A DNA stretch of 64,000 nucleotides. Source: Roseomonas sp. CECT 9278. Its GTDB lineage: Bacteria; Pseudomonadota; Alphaproteobacteria; Acetobacterales; Acetobacteraceae. A program made the position numbers and the translations under genes. The notes beneath the pieces are model-generated. The model had not been told where the DNA came from, did not search any database, and was given only the letters and a program-made list of their open reading frames with translations. The stretch spans positions 62,001-126,000 of the forward strand of contig NZ_CAKKLX010000007.1 of assembly GCF_918698155.1 (NCBI RefSeq). The letters are read 5' to 3'. Positions 26,704 to 35,129 of the stretch are shown here, piece after piece; position 1 is the first letter of the stretch; every line of letters starts with the position of its first letter.

Positions 26704-28461
26704 TCAGAGGCTGACGCCTCGCTTGCGCGCGGGCGTGAGCTCGAGACCGCCGCCGGGCGCAATGCTCCCTGCCACGGCCAGTCCCCGCTGCCGCTCCATC
26801 GCCGGCTTCCACGGCACCAGCTGGAAGCCGAGCCCGTCGTCGATCATCGCGAAGCGCCCCGAGGCCAGGTCGAGCCGACGGGCGAACACTCCGAAGACGC
26901 TGTCCCCCTCCCGCGCCGGCCGCCATGCCTTCCCCGTCTCGGCCGCTACCCGCGCCGCGACCGCCTCCACCTCGCGCTGGCGCAGCGTGTTGAGCAGGTC
27001 GCGCGCAAAGATCACGCGCTGACCCTGCCGGCGCGCAAGACCGGCTGCGACGAGATGCTCGGTCCGCTGGGCGAGCGCGCCCTCGACCTCCGCGCCGAAG
27101 CCCTGCCCGGCCAGCGGCAGCCCCTCGCGGTCGAGCAGACGGCGGTCCATCCAGGTCGCGCCATTGGCGGTAATCTGCGCCTCGACCGGCAGGTCCGACC
27201 GCACGGCGATGGCACTGCGCTCGCGCCCGCCGGCATCCTGGTAGCGGCGGACCTCGACGACCGCCCCCGGATGCCCGTCGCCGGTCGCTTCGATGTCCGC
27301 GAAGCGGAGGTGGTGCACGCGGCCGTCGATCCCGTCGATGACGGCGTAGCCGCTGCCCTTGAGCTCGTCGGCGATGCCGCGCTCGACGAGGCGGCCTATG
27401 ATCGGCTCGGGCCGGTCGCCATGGATGGCGAAGTCGCCGGCCGCGCGGTCGGCGCCAAGCTCCTGCATGGCGCGATGCATCGACTTGATGATGTCGCTGC
27501 GGGTGCCAAGGTCGCGCAGCGTCTCCTCCATGCCGGGCCTGAGCGTCCAGACTGCGGGGCCGTGGCGTTCGGCAAGGCCGAACCGCTCCAGCGTCTGCGC
27601 CCGTCCGATCATCAGCCGACGGAGTTCCGGATCGGTACCGTCCGCGCCGGCCGGGCGCAGGTCCAGGATGCCGCCACCCTCATCGGCAGCGGCGCGCAGG
27701 GCACGATCGAGACCGGTCCAGCGCTCGGCACCGACCTCGGCCTCGAGCGCAGTGCGGATCTCCTTCTCGGTCCGCGGCCCGAGTTCCAGTTCGACGAGCG
27801 CCTCGGCGCGACCGCGGAAGCCGCGCGAGATGTAGTCGCGCGAGATCACCAGGTCACCGCCATCCTCGGCCCGCCCGCGCACCAGGACGTGGACGTGGGG
27901 GTTGTCGGTGTTCCAGTGATCGACCGCAACCCAGTCGAGGCGGCTGCCCAGATCCTGCTCGGCCTGGCGCATCAGGTCGCGTGTCCAGGCCTTTAGGTCC
28001 TCAAGCGCTGGCGCGTCCTCCGGGCTGACGATGAAGCGGAAGTGGTGGCGGTCATCGGTGCAGCGCTCCGCGAAGCTTCGGCCCTCCGCATTGTCGGAGC
28101 CCGCGTCGAAGAGCCGCGCCTTGGCGCCATCACGGGTCACCCCGTCGCGCTGGAGGTAGCCGATGTGGGTGGCGAGCGACGCGGACCGAAAGCGCGTGCC
28201 CTGATGGCGCACGACGCGCGCCTTGATCACGACGCGTCGCGAGGGTGAGCGGAGCGCGGCCTGTGCCGCGGCGGCCCGACCCCGCCCGAAGTGCGAGCGG
28301 CCCGCCCCCCTTGCGCCGCGGCCGAAGCCGTGTCCGGTGTGGCCGGCCTTGCGGACGGCGCGCATGACCTGGCCCACGAAGCTTCGCGCGCGGCGGGTCG
28401 GCGCATGCGTGTCGCCGACGCGGCCGGGGCGGACATGCAGGTCGTCGTCGCGGGTCGTCAT
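26704..28461 (-). CDS. DUF3363 relaxase (RlxS/VirD2-like)
   Basis: 585 aa. A basic, Gly/Arg-rich N-terminus (1-70), a relaxase domain with HIGYLQRDGV and the metal motif DHWNTDNPHVHVLV (His-x-His), then the DUF3363 region that defines this relaxase group. It nicks oriT, stays attached to the strand and is pumped out through TraG/Trb. The ICEMlSymR7A relaxase RlxS is of this family. Upstream 316 bp carry a likely oriT. Confidence 0.9.
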   Translation of the reverse strand: MTTRDDDLHVRPGRVGDTHAPTRRARSFVGQVMRAVRKAGHTGHGFGRGARGAGRSHFGRGRAAAAQAALRSPSRRVVIKARVVRHQGTRFRSASLATHIGYLQRDGVTRDGAKARLFDAGSDNAEGRSFAERCTDDRHHFRFIVSPEDAPALEDLKAWTRDLMRQAEQDLGSRLDWVAVDHWNTDNPHVHVLVRGRAEDGGDLVISRDYISRGFRGRAEALVELELGPRTEKEIRTALEAEVGAERWTGLDRALRAAADEGGGILDLRPAGADGTDPELRRLMIGRAQTLERFGLAERHGPAVWTLRPGMEETLRDLGTRSDIIKSMHRAMQELGADRAAGDFAIHGDRPEPIIGRLVERGIADELKGSGYAVIDGIDGRVHHLRFADIEATGDGHPGAVVEVRRYQDAGGRERSAIAVRSDLPVEAQITANGATWMDRRLLDREGLPLAGQGFGAEVEGALAQRTEHLVAAGLARRQGQRVIFARDLLNTLRQREVEAVAARVAAETGKAWRPAREGDSVFGVFARRLDLASGRFAMIDDGLGFQLVPWKPAMERQRGLAVAGSIAPGGGLELTPARKRGVSL

Positions 28462-28777
28462 GGCCGCCGATGCGCCGTTGCGCAGCGGCGGCTGGCGCTG
28501 AGGTCTTTGAATTGCCTTGGCGTTCGGGAGGAAGCGCCAGCCACCACTTCTGCACGAGGCATGAATTCCCGTGCTGGATCAGGCACATACGACCATCCGC
28601 CAGCCCTGCTTTTATCTGGCAATCTGCGGTCGGGGTTCCTGGGACCTCCCCCTCCATTGCGTTCGTGGTCGGCACGGGAGTAGCCGGCAGCACGACAGAA
28701 GCACCCGAAGGTGCGCGCTGGTGCGACAGCGGAGAGATTGCAGGGTCGCGCGATGCCCTGCGTCCCAGCGCCATCGC
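28462..28777. other. Candidate origin of transfer (oriT) region
   Basis: A 316-bp non-coding gap directly upstream of the relaxase gene. It contains a perfect 10-bp inverted repeat, GGCTGGCGCT (28490-28499) and AGCGCCAGCC (28533-28542), 33 nt apart, the usual relaxase-binding layout, with an A/T-richer spacer. The nick site itself was not identified. Confidence 0.55.
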
Positions 28778-29596
28778 TCATGGTGCACCGCCGGCCGTGC
28801 GACGAATGGCGAAGACGGAACGGCGATCGCCGGCAGGACCGTCGCCATCGTGTGCGCCGGCCGCTCGATCTCTGCCAACGAACGGCTGCGCAACTGGTGC
28901 AGCGGCTGCGATCGTCGCACCGCCAACCGGCACGAAGATCGACCGCGTCGGTGCCATATCGTGACCGCCACGCTGCACGAAGATTGCCTCAGCGCTACGC
29001 TCAGCACCCACCGCAAGCTGGCCAGGCGCGACAATGCCGCCGTCACCGGGGAGCAGCGGCGCGAGGGTTGCGACGTAAACCCGCGTCTCCGCCGGCAGCG
29101 GCTGCCCCGTCGACAGATGCGCCTCAACCCGACGTGGCCCCGCGTTGTAGGCCGCCAGCATCAGCGGCACCGATCCGAACCGGTCTAGCATCTCGCGCAG
29201 ATACGCCGTACCCGCCAGGATGTTGTCCTGCGGCGCGAAGGGATCTGCGCCGAGGCTGTGCTGGGCGCGAAGGCCCGCCCAGGTCGCCGGCATCACCTGC
29301 ATCAGCCCCATGGCGCCGCGGTGCGACACGGCGTGCCGATCTCCGGCGCTCTCCGCGCGCATCACCGCCCTGATCCAGGCTTCCGGAATGCCGAAACGCT
29401 GCGATGCGGCAGCGATCTCGGCAGCATGGATCGTCTGCGCCGCCACCCCGGACAGCGGAAGGCTGACCAGCAGCAGCACGGCTGCGATGCAGGGCCACGA
29501 CCGGGACGGGAGGGAGGAAGCGCATTGCGCGGCGCCGCCTCCCTGGTTATCGCGCATCATCAATGCGCCTGCGTTGATGGTGGTCGTCAGGCTCAT
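28778..29596 (-). CDS. Conjugation lytic transglycosylase (VirB1-like, SLT domain)
   Basis: 272 aa. Signal sequence (about residues 33-54, after a long N-terminal lead), SLT domain with catalytic Glu82 (RAVMRAESAGDRHAVS), then GAMGLMQVMPATW and AYNAGP motifs. It opens peptidoglycan for the T4SS. The last 90 residues are Ala/Gly-rich without a known domain. ATG 29596 overlaps the traF stop; ATGs at 29560 or 29557 would place the signal peptide at the start and are plausible. Confidence 0.88.
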   Translation of the reverse strand: MSLTTTINAGALMMRDNQGGGAAQCASSLPSRSWPCIAAVLLLVSLPLSGVAAQTIHAAEIAAASQRFGIPEAWIRAVMRAESAGDRHAVSHRGAMGLMQVMPATWAGLRAQHSLGADPFAPQDNILAGTAYLREMLDRFGSVPLMLAAYNAGPRRVEAHLSTGQPLPAETRVYVATLAPLLPGDGGIVAPGQLAVGAERSAEAIFVQRGGHDMAPTRSIFVPVGGATIAAAAPVAQPFVGRDRAAGAHDGDGPAGDRRSVFAIRRTAGGAP

Positions 29597-30123
29597 GGTC
29601 TGCGCTCCGTGATCCAGACCGGACGCAGCCGGGCGACGATGTTCGTGCGCGGGAGAGGCCCGAAGTAGCGGCCGTCGAGGCTATCCGGCTCAGCGGGGTT
29701 GAGGAGGAACACCTCGCCGGATTCCAGCCTGTGGCAGCCGTGCCAGGTCGGCAGCACTCGGCCCAGGCGGTCAGCCATGCGGCGGTGTGCCACCGTCTCG
29801 CCGTCGACCGTGATCGCGGTGCCCTCTGCGCACACCACTTGCGGCGGCAGGGCGGCGACGTGCTTCAGCAGCGGCACGCCGCGCGCGACGTAGCCGCGCT
29901 CAGCGAGGAACGCCGCGAGCGTCTCCGGCGGGCGGACGAGGACGAGGTCGCCCAGCGCAATGCTGTCGGCATGTGCCGTGACGTAGAGGCCGAGCGGCAC
30001 GCTCGCCGACGCGTTCCAGATGATGCGCGGCCGCCACCCCGCGACCACAGGAATGGCGATCAGCCCAAGCCCGGCGAGCATGACCACGACGGGCGCCGCG
30101 CGCCGTTTCCGCCGCGCCGTCAC
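29593..30123 (-). CDS. traF: TraF-type S26 signal peptidase
   Basis: 176 aa from GTG 30123 (GTGA overlap with DUF2840). One N-terminal membrane helix, catalytic Ser in NASASVPLGLY and catalytic Lys in VPLLKHVAALPPQ. In Trb-type systems TraF matures and cyclises the TrbC pilin, and trbC is present at 17061-17381. Confidence 0.9.
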   Translation of the reverse strand: MTARRKRRAAPVVVMLAGLGLIAIPVVAGWRPRIIWNASASVPLGLYVTAHADSIALGDLVLVRPPETLAAFLAERGYVARGVPLLKHVAALPPQVVCAEGTAITVDGETVAHRRMADRLGRVLPTWHGCHRLESGEVFLLNPAEPDSLDGRYFGPLPRTNIVARLRPVWITERRP

Positions 30124-30584
30124 GCGTCGATCCTCCGCCGCATCAGCCAGGCGCGGTGGCGCTCGCGCGTGTAGGCGCGGGGCTGGTCGCCGGCAGCGAG
30201 GCGGTTCATCACGTGCCGCCAGTGGTCTGGACAGGCTTCCTCGGCTGCGACGCCCGCGCGTTCGACCGCGTCGATCGCGCGCAGCACCTCGTTGACCTTC
30301 GGCCAGTTGGACATTCGCAGCAGGATTTCCGCCCCCGGCTCCACAAAGCCGATCGTGCTGAATGCCTCGCCCGGGCCGACCGCGCGCAGGATGTCGATGC
30401 GGCTGACCACGGTGCCGTAGCCGTTGGATGCCCACCGCACGAAGGCGAACACCTCGCCCGCCGCGAAGGCGACGACGCGGCGCCGGCGGTCGAGGATCGT
30501 CTCCTCGGCGATCTGCCCGAAGCGGATCCAGCGCTCGATGCGCCCCTCGAGCCACAGCAACTCGACGCGGGTCAGCGGCGTCAT
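30120..30584 (-). CDS. DUF2840 protein, ICE backbone
   Basis: 154 aa, a conserved companion of repA and traF in alphaproteobacterial ICEs. The sequence has a WIRFG strand and a GEVFAFVRWASNGYGTVVSR core; no catalytic motif recognised. It overlaps repA and traF by 4 nt on each side. In related ICEs a parA gene often lies between repA and this gene; here none does. Confidence 0.8.
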   Translation of the reverse strand: MTPLTRVELLWLEGRIERWIRFGQIAEETILDRRRRVVAFAAGEVFAFVRWASNGYGTVVSRIDILRAVGPGEAFSTIGFVEPGAEILLRMSNWPKVNEVLRAIDAVERAGVAAEEACPDHWRHVMNRLAAGDQPRAYTRERHRAWLMRRRIDA

Positions 30585-31651
30585 GGCACCGCCCCCCGCT
30601 CCCCGTCCCGGTCGTGTTTTCCACCGACCGCGCTGGGCCTACCATCATTAGAATTAGACTCAATTAGAGTCTTTACGGGCCAGAATTCCGCTTGCGCTGC
30701 AACGGTTTGCGGGTGGTTCGTGCGCCTGATCTGCCGTGCCGGCTGCGCCTGATCTGCCGTGTCCCGTGCGCCTGATGTGCCGTGCGGTTCCACAGGGCTG
30801 CACAAGTTATCCACAACGCCGGGGAGGCGACCGCTCGGCATGATGTGGAGCACTTCGCCGCCCGCGACATCGCGACGGATGGCAAGGCGATAGCCGGGCA
30901 GGCTCTGGCGCGCGACGAGCCGGCGCAGGTCGAGCGCGAAGTCGGCGAAGCGCGCGAGGCTGCCGGACTTGGCGTGCAGGTGCCGGAACTCGAACGCCCA
31001 GCCGGAGGGCTGATGGCCCGCGTGCTTGCGCGCGACGCGGTAGAGCCAGCGCTCAATCCCGCCCGATAGGCGGAAGTAGGCCGGATCGATGGTCAGCAGC
31101 AGCTGTCGGTCGAGGACGCCGCGGTAGAACCAGTCCGGCAGCACGAACTCCATGCCGTCGGCGCGGCCGGAGGCGGTGATCCGCTCCTCCCATTCGTTAA
31201 TCCAGGAGAATTGCTGGCGCCGCCAGTGCGCGCCGTGGCGGATCGTGGTGCGGATGACGGTCGACTGGAGCCTGGCGAGCGCCGCCTTCAACAGCAGGTA
31301 CTGATGCTGCCCGGTGCCGCGCCCGATGGCGGTCAGCAGCTGGTGTGGCGCGAACCGCATGAAGCGGGAGGCGGCGAGGCCTCGATCAGCGGCCTCGACG
31401 ATCTGCGAGCCGGCCCAGATCAGCACGTCGGCGTCCCAGATGGTGGCCATGCCATGCTCGGGGACGGCATGGACCTGCACCTCGATGTCGCCGGCGCGGT
31501 AGAGGATCGGCGCAACGCGGCGGCCCTTCGCCAGCGAGAAGAACGGCCGCTCCATCAGGTCGCGCTGGTCGCGACGTGGTGGGCCGTCGTCCGGTAGGGC
31601 GTCGAAGGGACTGAGGCGCAGTCGTTCGCTGGGCGAGGTATCGCGGCGCAT
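30581..31651 (-). CDS. repA: RepA-like replication initiator (RPA family)
   Basis: 356 aa, replication initiator protein A family (PF10134): LSPFDALPDD start region, DADVLIWAGSQI, and a central winged-helix area. On ICEs such proteins may replicate the excised circle. The start is ATG 31651; ATG 31687 would overlap the upstream rdfS-like gene, and neither has a strong ribosome-binding site. The C-terminal 70 residues are polar and variable. Confidence 0.85.
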   Translation of the reverse strand: MRRDTSPSERLRLSPFDALPDDGPPRRDQRDLMERPFFSLAKGRRVAPILYRAGDIEVQVHAVPEHGMATIWDADVLIWAGSQIVEAADRGLAASRFMRFAPHQLLTAIGRGTGQHQYLLLKAALARLQSTVIRTTIRHGAHWRRQQFSWINEWEERITASGRADGMEFVLPDWFYRGVLDRQLLLTIDPAYFRLSGGIERWLYRVARKHAGHQPSGWAFEFRHLHAKSGSLARFADFALDLRRLVARQSLPGYRLAIRRDVAGGEVLHIMPSGRLPGVVDNLCSPVEPHGTSGARDTADQAQPARQIRRTNHPQTVAAQAEFWPVKTLIESNSNDGRPSAVGGKHDRDGERGAVP

Positions 31652-31664
31652 CGGCGGCGAGCAC

Positions 31665-31949
31665 TCAGCGGCGTGCCGCGCCGGCATAGGCCGGCGAGAT
31701 GGCCGCGTGACGCTTGGCGGGTAGCACTGTCTCGCCGGTGTCGTCGCTGGTCGATGCCTTGGTGCCGCGGTTCACCCAGGCCTGGAGGTCTGTCACCGCG
31801 TAGACGACGCGCCCGCCGAGCTTCGAGTAGCGCGGGCCCGTACCGTAGGTGCGGTGCTTCTCGAGGGTACGGCCGGACAAGCCGAGAAAGCGGGCGGCCT
31901 CCGGCGTGCGGAGATAACGCGGCGGCAGGCCGGCATTCGGGTCGGGCAT
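31665..31949 (-). CDS. RdfS/AlpA-like HTH protein, likely excisionase
   Basis: 94 aa with an excisionase-type winged HTH (TPEAARFLGLSGRTLEKHRT, then GGRVVYAVTDLQAWV). Start ATG 31949 preceded by GGAGG. It leads the operon repA, DUF2840, traF, transglycosylase, relaxase. In ICEMlSymR7A the recombination directionality factor RdfS has the same fold and likewise leads a traF-rlxS operon under control of FseA; an fseA-like gene is immediately upstream here. Function as RDF is inference. Confidence 0.75.
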   Translation of the reverse strand: MPDPNAGLPPRYLRTPEAARFLGLSGRTLEKHRTYGTGPRYSKLGGRVVYAVTDLQAWVNRGTKASTSDDTGETVLPAKRHAAISPAYAGAARR

Positions 31950-32077
31950 CGGGAGCCTCCGGTGACGCTGTCGGATGCCGCGCATGGGGCGCGGCGGTCG
32001 CATCGGAGGCTGGAGAAGCGTGGTCGCCGCGTGGGAGTCCGAAGACCGCGGCGGCGAAACCGGACCCCGCGCGGAGG

Positions 32078-32834
32078 TCAGAGGCGGGCGCTGGCTCCGG
32101 CGGTCAGCAGGTCGCGGTAGCCGCCATCTCGGAGTGCGCGAGCAGCCGAAAGGAGGCGCAGGGTGCGGCTGCGCAGATCGTGGCTCTTCCAGGCGGCGCT
32201 ACGGGGAACGCGGGCCGCTCCGAACAGGCCGACCGCGAGGTCGCGGATGCTCGCGCCGTCGGCATCGCCATCGAGTGCGCGCAGGCGATTGACCAGGACC
32301 CGTCGGCGGTTGCGCGAAAAAGCGTGATCGCGCGCGGGTCGGCCCCGGAGCGCAGTCCAGAATTGCAGCGCAGCAGCCAGGCGCTTTGGCGTGAGGGCGT
32401 CGAGCGGCACCAGGACGCCTAGCGGCGCGTCGGGCGGCGGGTCGCCGATCAACCAGACCGGCAGCGGCGGCGTCCCTACGGTTCCGTGCAGCCCGTCACT
32501 CCCCAGCTGCGGTGAATTCAAGGGCGGCAGGACAGCCGGCAAGGGAGGCGAGAAGGACGGCGGCAAGGCCGACAGCGCAACGGTGGCGGTAGAGATGGTC
32601 GGCGCCCAGATGACCCTTGCGCTGCCCGCGTCCAGCGCCGGGTCGGCCGCGAAATCGCAACCCCCAGCGCTCGGCGACGGCGCTGGCCGCGTCGTCGGGC
32701 CGCCGGTCGTCGAGCTGTTCCCAGTCGCGCACATAGCGCGGGTTGCGCCGGAGGAATTCCCAGGCGAGATCGCGCGCCGAGGCGTTCTCCAGATCGGCAT
32801 AGGCGGCCGCCGACCGCCAGTCTCGCGACGGCAT
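32078..32834 (-). CDS. FseA-like excision activator in two frames (DUF6499 + DUF2285, +1 shift)
   Basis: From ATG 32834 frame one encodes a DUF6499 start (MPSRDWRSAAAYADLENASA, WEFLRRNPRYVRDW). Frame two, one nucleotide ahead, encodes the DUF2285 part (FAADPALDAGSARVIWAP to RDGGYRDLL) ending at 32078. Moving +1 at TTT-C (32654-32651) gives WGLRFAADPAL, the normal family junction, and a 251-aa product. In ICEMlSymR7A exactly this pair is joined by programmed +1 frameshifting into FseA, the activator of rdfS. A true mutation or an error in the run of five C at 32661-32665 would also give a shift of this sense. Confidence 0.75.
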
Positions 32835-32956
32835 GGCAAGGCTCCGACACAGCGCGGAGCACACGCTCCGCGCGCAGCACGCCGAGACATGCGACCATTC
32901 CGTGTGTTGTCCAGGCGCGCGCCAGGCAAACCGTGTTGCCGTGGGCGCAACGCCGG

Positions 32957-33223
32957 TCAGTTTGTCGAGCCCTGCCGCAGCAGGTCGCGATAACCGGCCT
33001 CGGTCATCCATCGGGCGCGGGCCAAGTGGCTGTCGTGGATGCGCTTGGCGCGGTCAGGGTCGCGCGCCGGGTCCAGGCCAAGAACGAGGCGGCTTGCCTC
33101 GCGCCAATCGGCCTGATCGGCGGCGGCATCAAGCAGACGGAGATAGATCACCTTGTGGGCGAGATCGTACTCGGTGACGGTCGGCTCGTCTGGCGGCCTG
33201 TCGAGGATCTTCCTGCTGCCCAT
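32957..33223 (-). CDS. QseM-like DUF2285 antiactivator
   Basis: 88 aa, a stand-alone DUF2285 domain (EYDLAHKVIYLRLLDAAADQ, ending MTEAGYRDLLRQ). The start ATG 33223 has AGGAG 7 nt upstream. In ICEMlSymR7A the small DUF2285 protein QseM blocks FseA; here it is next to the FseA-like gene and divergent from an XRE gene, as qseM is from qseC. Assigned by family and position. Confidence 0.75.
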   Translation of the reverse strand: MGSRKILDRPPDEPTVTEYDLAHKVIYLRLLDAAADQADWREASRLVLGLDPARDPDRAKRIHDSHLARARWMTEAGYRDLLRQGSTN

Positions 33224-33330
33224 GCAAGCTCCTCTCAGCATCGACGACTCGGTGCACCCACCTCATCAGCGTCGTCCACTGGTGCGCGATGCGCCATCCC
33301 CCAAGCGCTTTTGAGGGGTCGCAGTCGATA

Positions 33331-33359
33331 CATACTATAGGTGATAAACTCGAAGTATG
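33331..33359. promoter_or_regulatory. Palindromic operator between qseM-like and qseC-like genes
   Basis: Perfect arms CATACT (33331-33336) and AGTATG (33354-33359) surround an A/T-rich core including ATAGGTGATAAACT, in the 157-bp divergent gap. Suitable as an operator for the XRE repressor, which in ICEMlSymR7A controls both qseM and its own gene. Confidence 0.6.
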
Positions 33360-33380
33360 TAGCGCGACGACCGTGCCGGC

Positions 33381-33656
33381 ATGGACATGCGCCGGCTGGT
33401 GGGGAGGAACGTGCGGCGGATCAGGCTCGAGAAGGGCCTGACGCAGGAGGCGTTCGCCGAAACCTCGGGCTTCAGCCAGCAATATCTGAGCAGCCTGGAA
33501 CGCGGCCGCCGTAACCCGACGATCGTCACGCTCTTCGAACTGGCGTCCGCGCTCGGGGTGAGCCACGTCGCGCTTGTCGCGCCGGACGGCGAGAGCGATG
33601 CCGCCGCTCCGCTTCGCCGTGGCGGTCGCTCCGGCACCGCGGGCAAGCCGCGGTAG
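33381..33656 (+). CDS. QseC-like XRE-family regulator
   Basis: 91 aa, nearly all a Cro/C1-type HTH (VRRIRLEKGLTQEAFAETSG, SQQYLSSLERGRRNP) plus a short Gly/Arg tail. Divergent from the QseM-like gene with a palindrome between. Expected role: a repressor setting the on/off state of ICE excision. ATG 33381 is used; ATG 33387 is possible. Confidence 0.8.
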   Translation: MDMRRLVGRNVRRIRLEKGLTQEAFAETSGFSQQYLSSLERGRRNPTIVTLFELASALGVSHVALVAPDGESDAAAPLRRGGRSGTAGKPR

Positions 33657-33708
33657 ATGCCCACAACCCCTCAATCCCGAGGCGGGGTACACCGAAGCCC
33701 GCTCTTCC

Positions 33709-33737
33709 TTGACGCATTGGCGTTTCACAGATAGCTT
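33709..33737 (+). promoter_or_regulatory. Sigma-70-like promoter of the 33768-36055 operon
   Basis: TTGACG (33709-33714), 17-bp spacer, TAGCTT (33732-33737). Transcription would begin near 33744, which argues against a GTG start at 33741 and for GTG 33768 of the next gene. Confidence 0.55.
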
Positions 33738-33767
33738 CTCGTGAAACTCAGATGCGCGAGGTGCGCT

Positions 33768-35129
33768 GTGGCCGCCCAGATCCTCCCCTTCCCGAAGCCG
33801 TCCCCGGCCCCTTCGTCGCCGATCGCAACCTATCTCTGGGTCGGCGAGGCCCATCGGAAGCTCGCGGATCTTCATGGAGCAGGGCACTTGCCCGCCCGCC
33901 GCCTCGTCGTTGAAGCCTCCCGCCTGCGCCACCAGCAAGAGCTTATCGCGGCAGTCCGCGACGCCGGCGGCGAGATCGTCCTGGACACCGAAGCGGCAGA
34001 GCTCGCCAGCGTCGGGCGGCACTCCGGGCGGGTTCGCACCGCACCATGGGCCTTGCCCGAAGGTGCCGGGCCGCTCGGCCCCGATCATTTCCGGGCCGAC
34101 GCAAAGTCCGACGTCATCGGCCAGATCGCGCGCCTGGCGGTCTCATCAGGCGTCACCGCTGTCCTGTCGCCGGCGCATCACCTGGGCGATCCGGCATTCC
34201 GCGATTGGTTCTCGGTGGATCGCGACGCCTGCCTCGCGTTGCGGAGAGCACTCGACCGCGAGGGGGGCCAGGGCATCGCGATCGACTATCCGCTGATCGT
34301 TCCGAACGCGGTGCTGAACCAGCCGAATCAGCGCGGCATGCTGGTCGCGACGCTGGCCGCGCTTCCCATCGACTACGTCTGGCTCCGCGTCGCGGGTTTG
34401 GGCGCCGATGCCGGTCCCCTGCAATTGAGCCGCTACCTCTCGGCCGCGGCGGGACTGCACAACCTCGGCAAGCCCGTGATCGCCGATCAACTGGGCGGGC
34501 TGCCAGGCCAGGCGGCCCTAGCGTTCGGCGGGGTCTCCGGCATTGCGCAGGGCATTGGCGAGCGCGAGCGCTTCGACACGGGCGACTGGCACAAGCCAGC
34601 CAAACCGCGTCCCGACGACGCGAAGTTCGGCCGCGCGGTGCGGCTCTCGATACCCGGCCTCAACCGCACGCTGACGCGCAGCGAGCTCGACGTTCCCGCA
34701 AGCGCGAAGAATGGCCGCCGCATCTGCGGATGCGCTGATCGCGCGTGCTGCAAGCACGGGTACGACAGCATGGTCGCCGATCCGCGGGGGCATGCGGCGC
34801 GGCAGTTCTTCAGCAGCATCGCGAAGCTGGAGGCCGTGCCGGACCTGCGACGCGAGACGTATTTTCTCAGCCACGACGGGCCCATGGCGAAAGCCGACAG
34901 GACGGCGCGCGAGATCAAGGCACTGCGCCCGGACGCTGCCGAAGCGGCGCGCCACAACATCGATCCGGAAGCCTTGATGAAGCGGCTCGCGGACCATAGC
35001 CGGACGACCGAGAAGATTCGCACGACCCTCGAGACCATCCACGAGACCCGTGGCAACGACGTGCCCCGCGCACGCGTGGCCGCGCTTCGGAGTGGAGGAG
35101 CACCCAAGTCCGCAAAGGGGCAGCCGTGA
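33768..35129 (+). CDS. Unrecognised 453-aa protein coupled to Xre-RES, with C-terminal Cys/His cluster
   Basis: No family recognised. Start GTG 33768 follows GAGGTG; a GTG at 33741 lies at the predicted transcription start. Residues about 10-290 alternate helices and strands like a TIM barrel (VVEASRLRHQQELIAAVRDA, GVTAVLSPAHHLGD, GIAIDYPLIVPNAVL, LGKPVIADQLGG). At about residue 320 lies CGCADRACCKHG (C-x-C-x4-C-C-x-H), a possible zinc site reminiscent in layout of tRNA-guanine transglycosylase; that comparison is speculative. The C-terminus is helical and charged. Its stop overlaps the Xre gene (GTGA), so the three genes are one operon. Confidence 0.7.
   Translation: MAAQILPFPKPSPAPSSPIATYLWVGEAHRKLADLHGAGHLPARRLVVEASRLRHQQELIAAVRDAGGEIVLDTEAAELASVGRHSGRVRTAPWALPEGAGPLGPDHFRADAKSDVIGQIARLAVSSGVTAVLSPAHHLGDPAFRDWFSVDRDACLALRRALDREGGQGIAIDYPLIVPNAVLNQPNQRGMLVATLAALPIDYVWLRVAGLGADAGPLQLSRYLSAAAGLHNLGKPVIADQLGGLPGQAALAFGGVSGIAQGIGERERFDTGDWHKPAKPRPDDAKFGRAVRLSIPGLNRTLTRSELDVPASAKNGRRICGCADRACCKHGYDSMVADPRGHAARQFFSSIAKLEAVPDLRRETYFLSHDGPMAKADRTAREIKALRPDAAEAARHNIDPEALMKRLADHSRTTEKIRTTLETIHETRGNDVPRARVAALRSGGAPKSAKGQP

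Noticed and set aside
32661-32665. Run of five C considered as a simple sequencing error in the DUF2285 gene
   Set aside because: Not excluded, but the +1 sense, domain split and ICEMlSymR7A precedent make programmed frameshifting at least as likely, so it is kept as a finding with this caveat.
33741-33767. GTG 33741 as start of the 453-aa protein
   Set aside because: The predicted promoter places the transcription start at about 33744, after this codon; GTG 33768 has a ribosome-binding-like GAGGTG.
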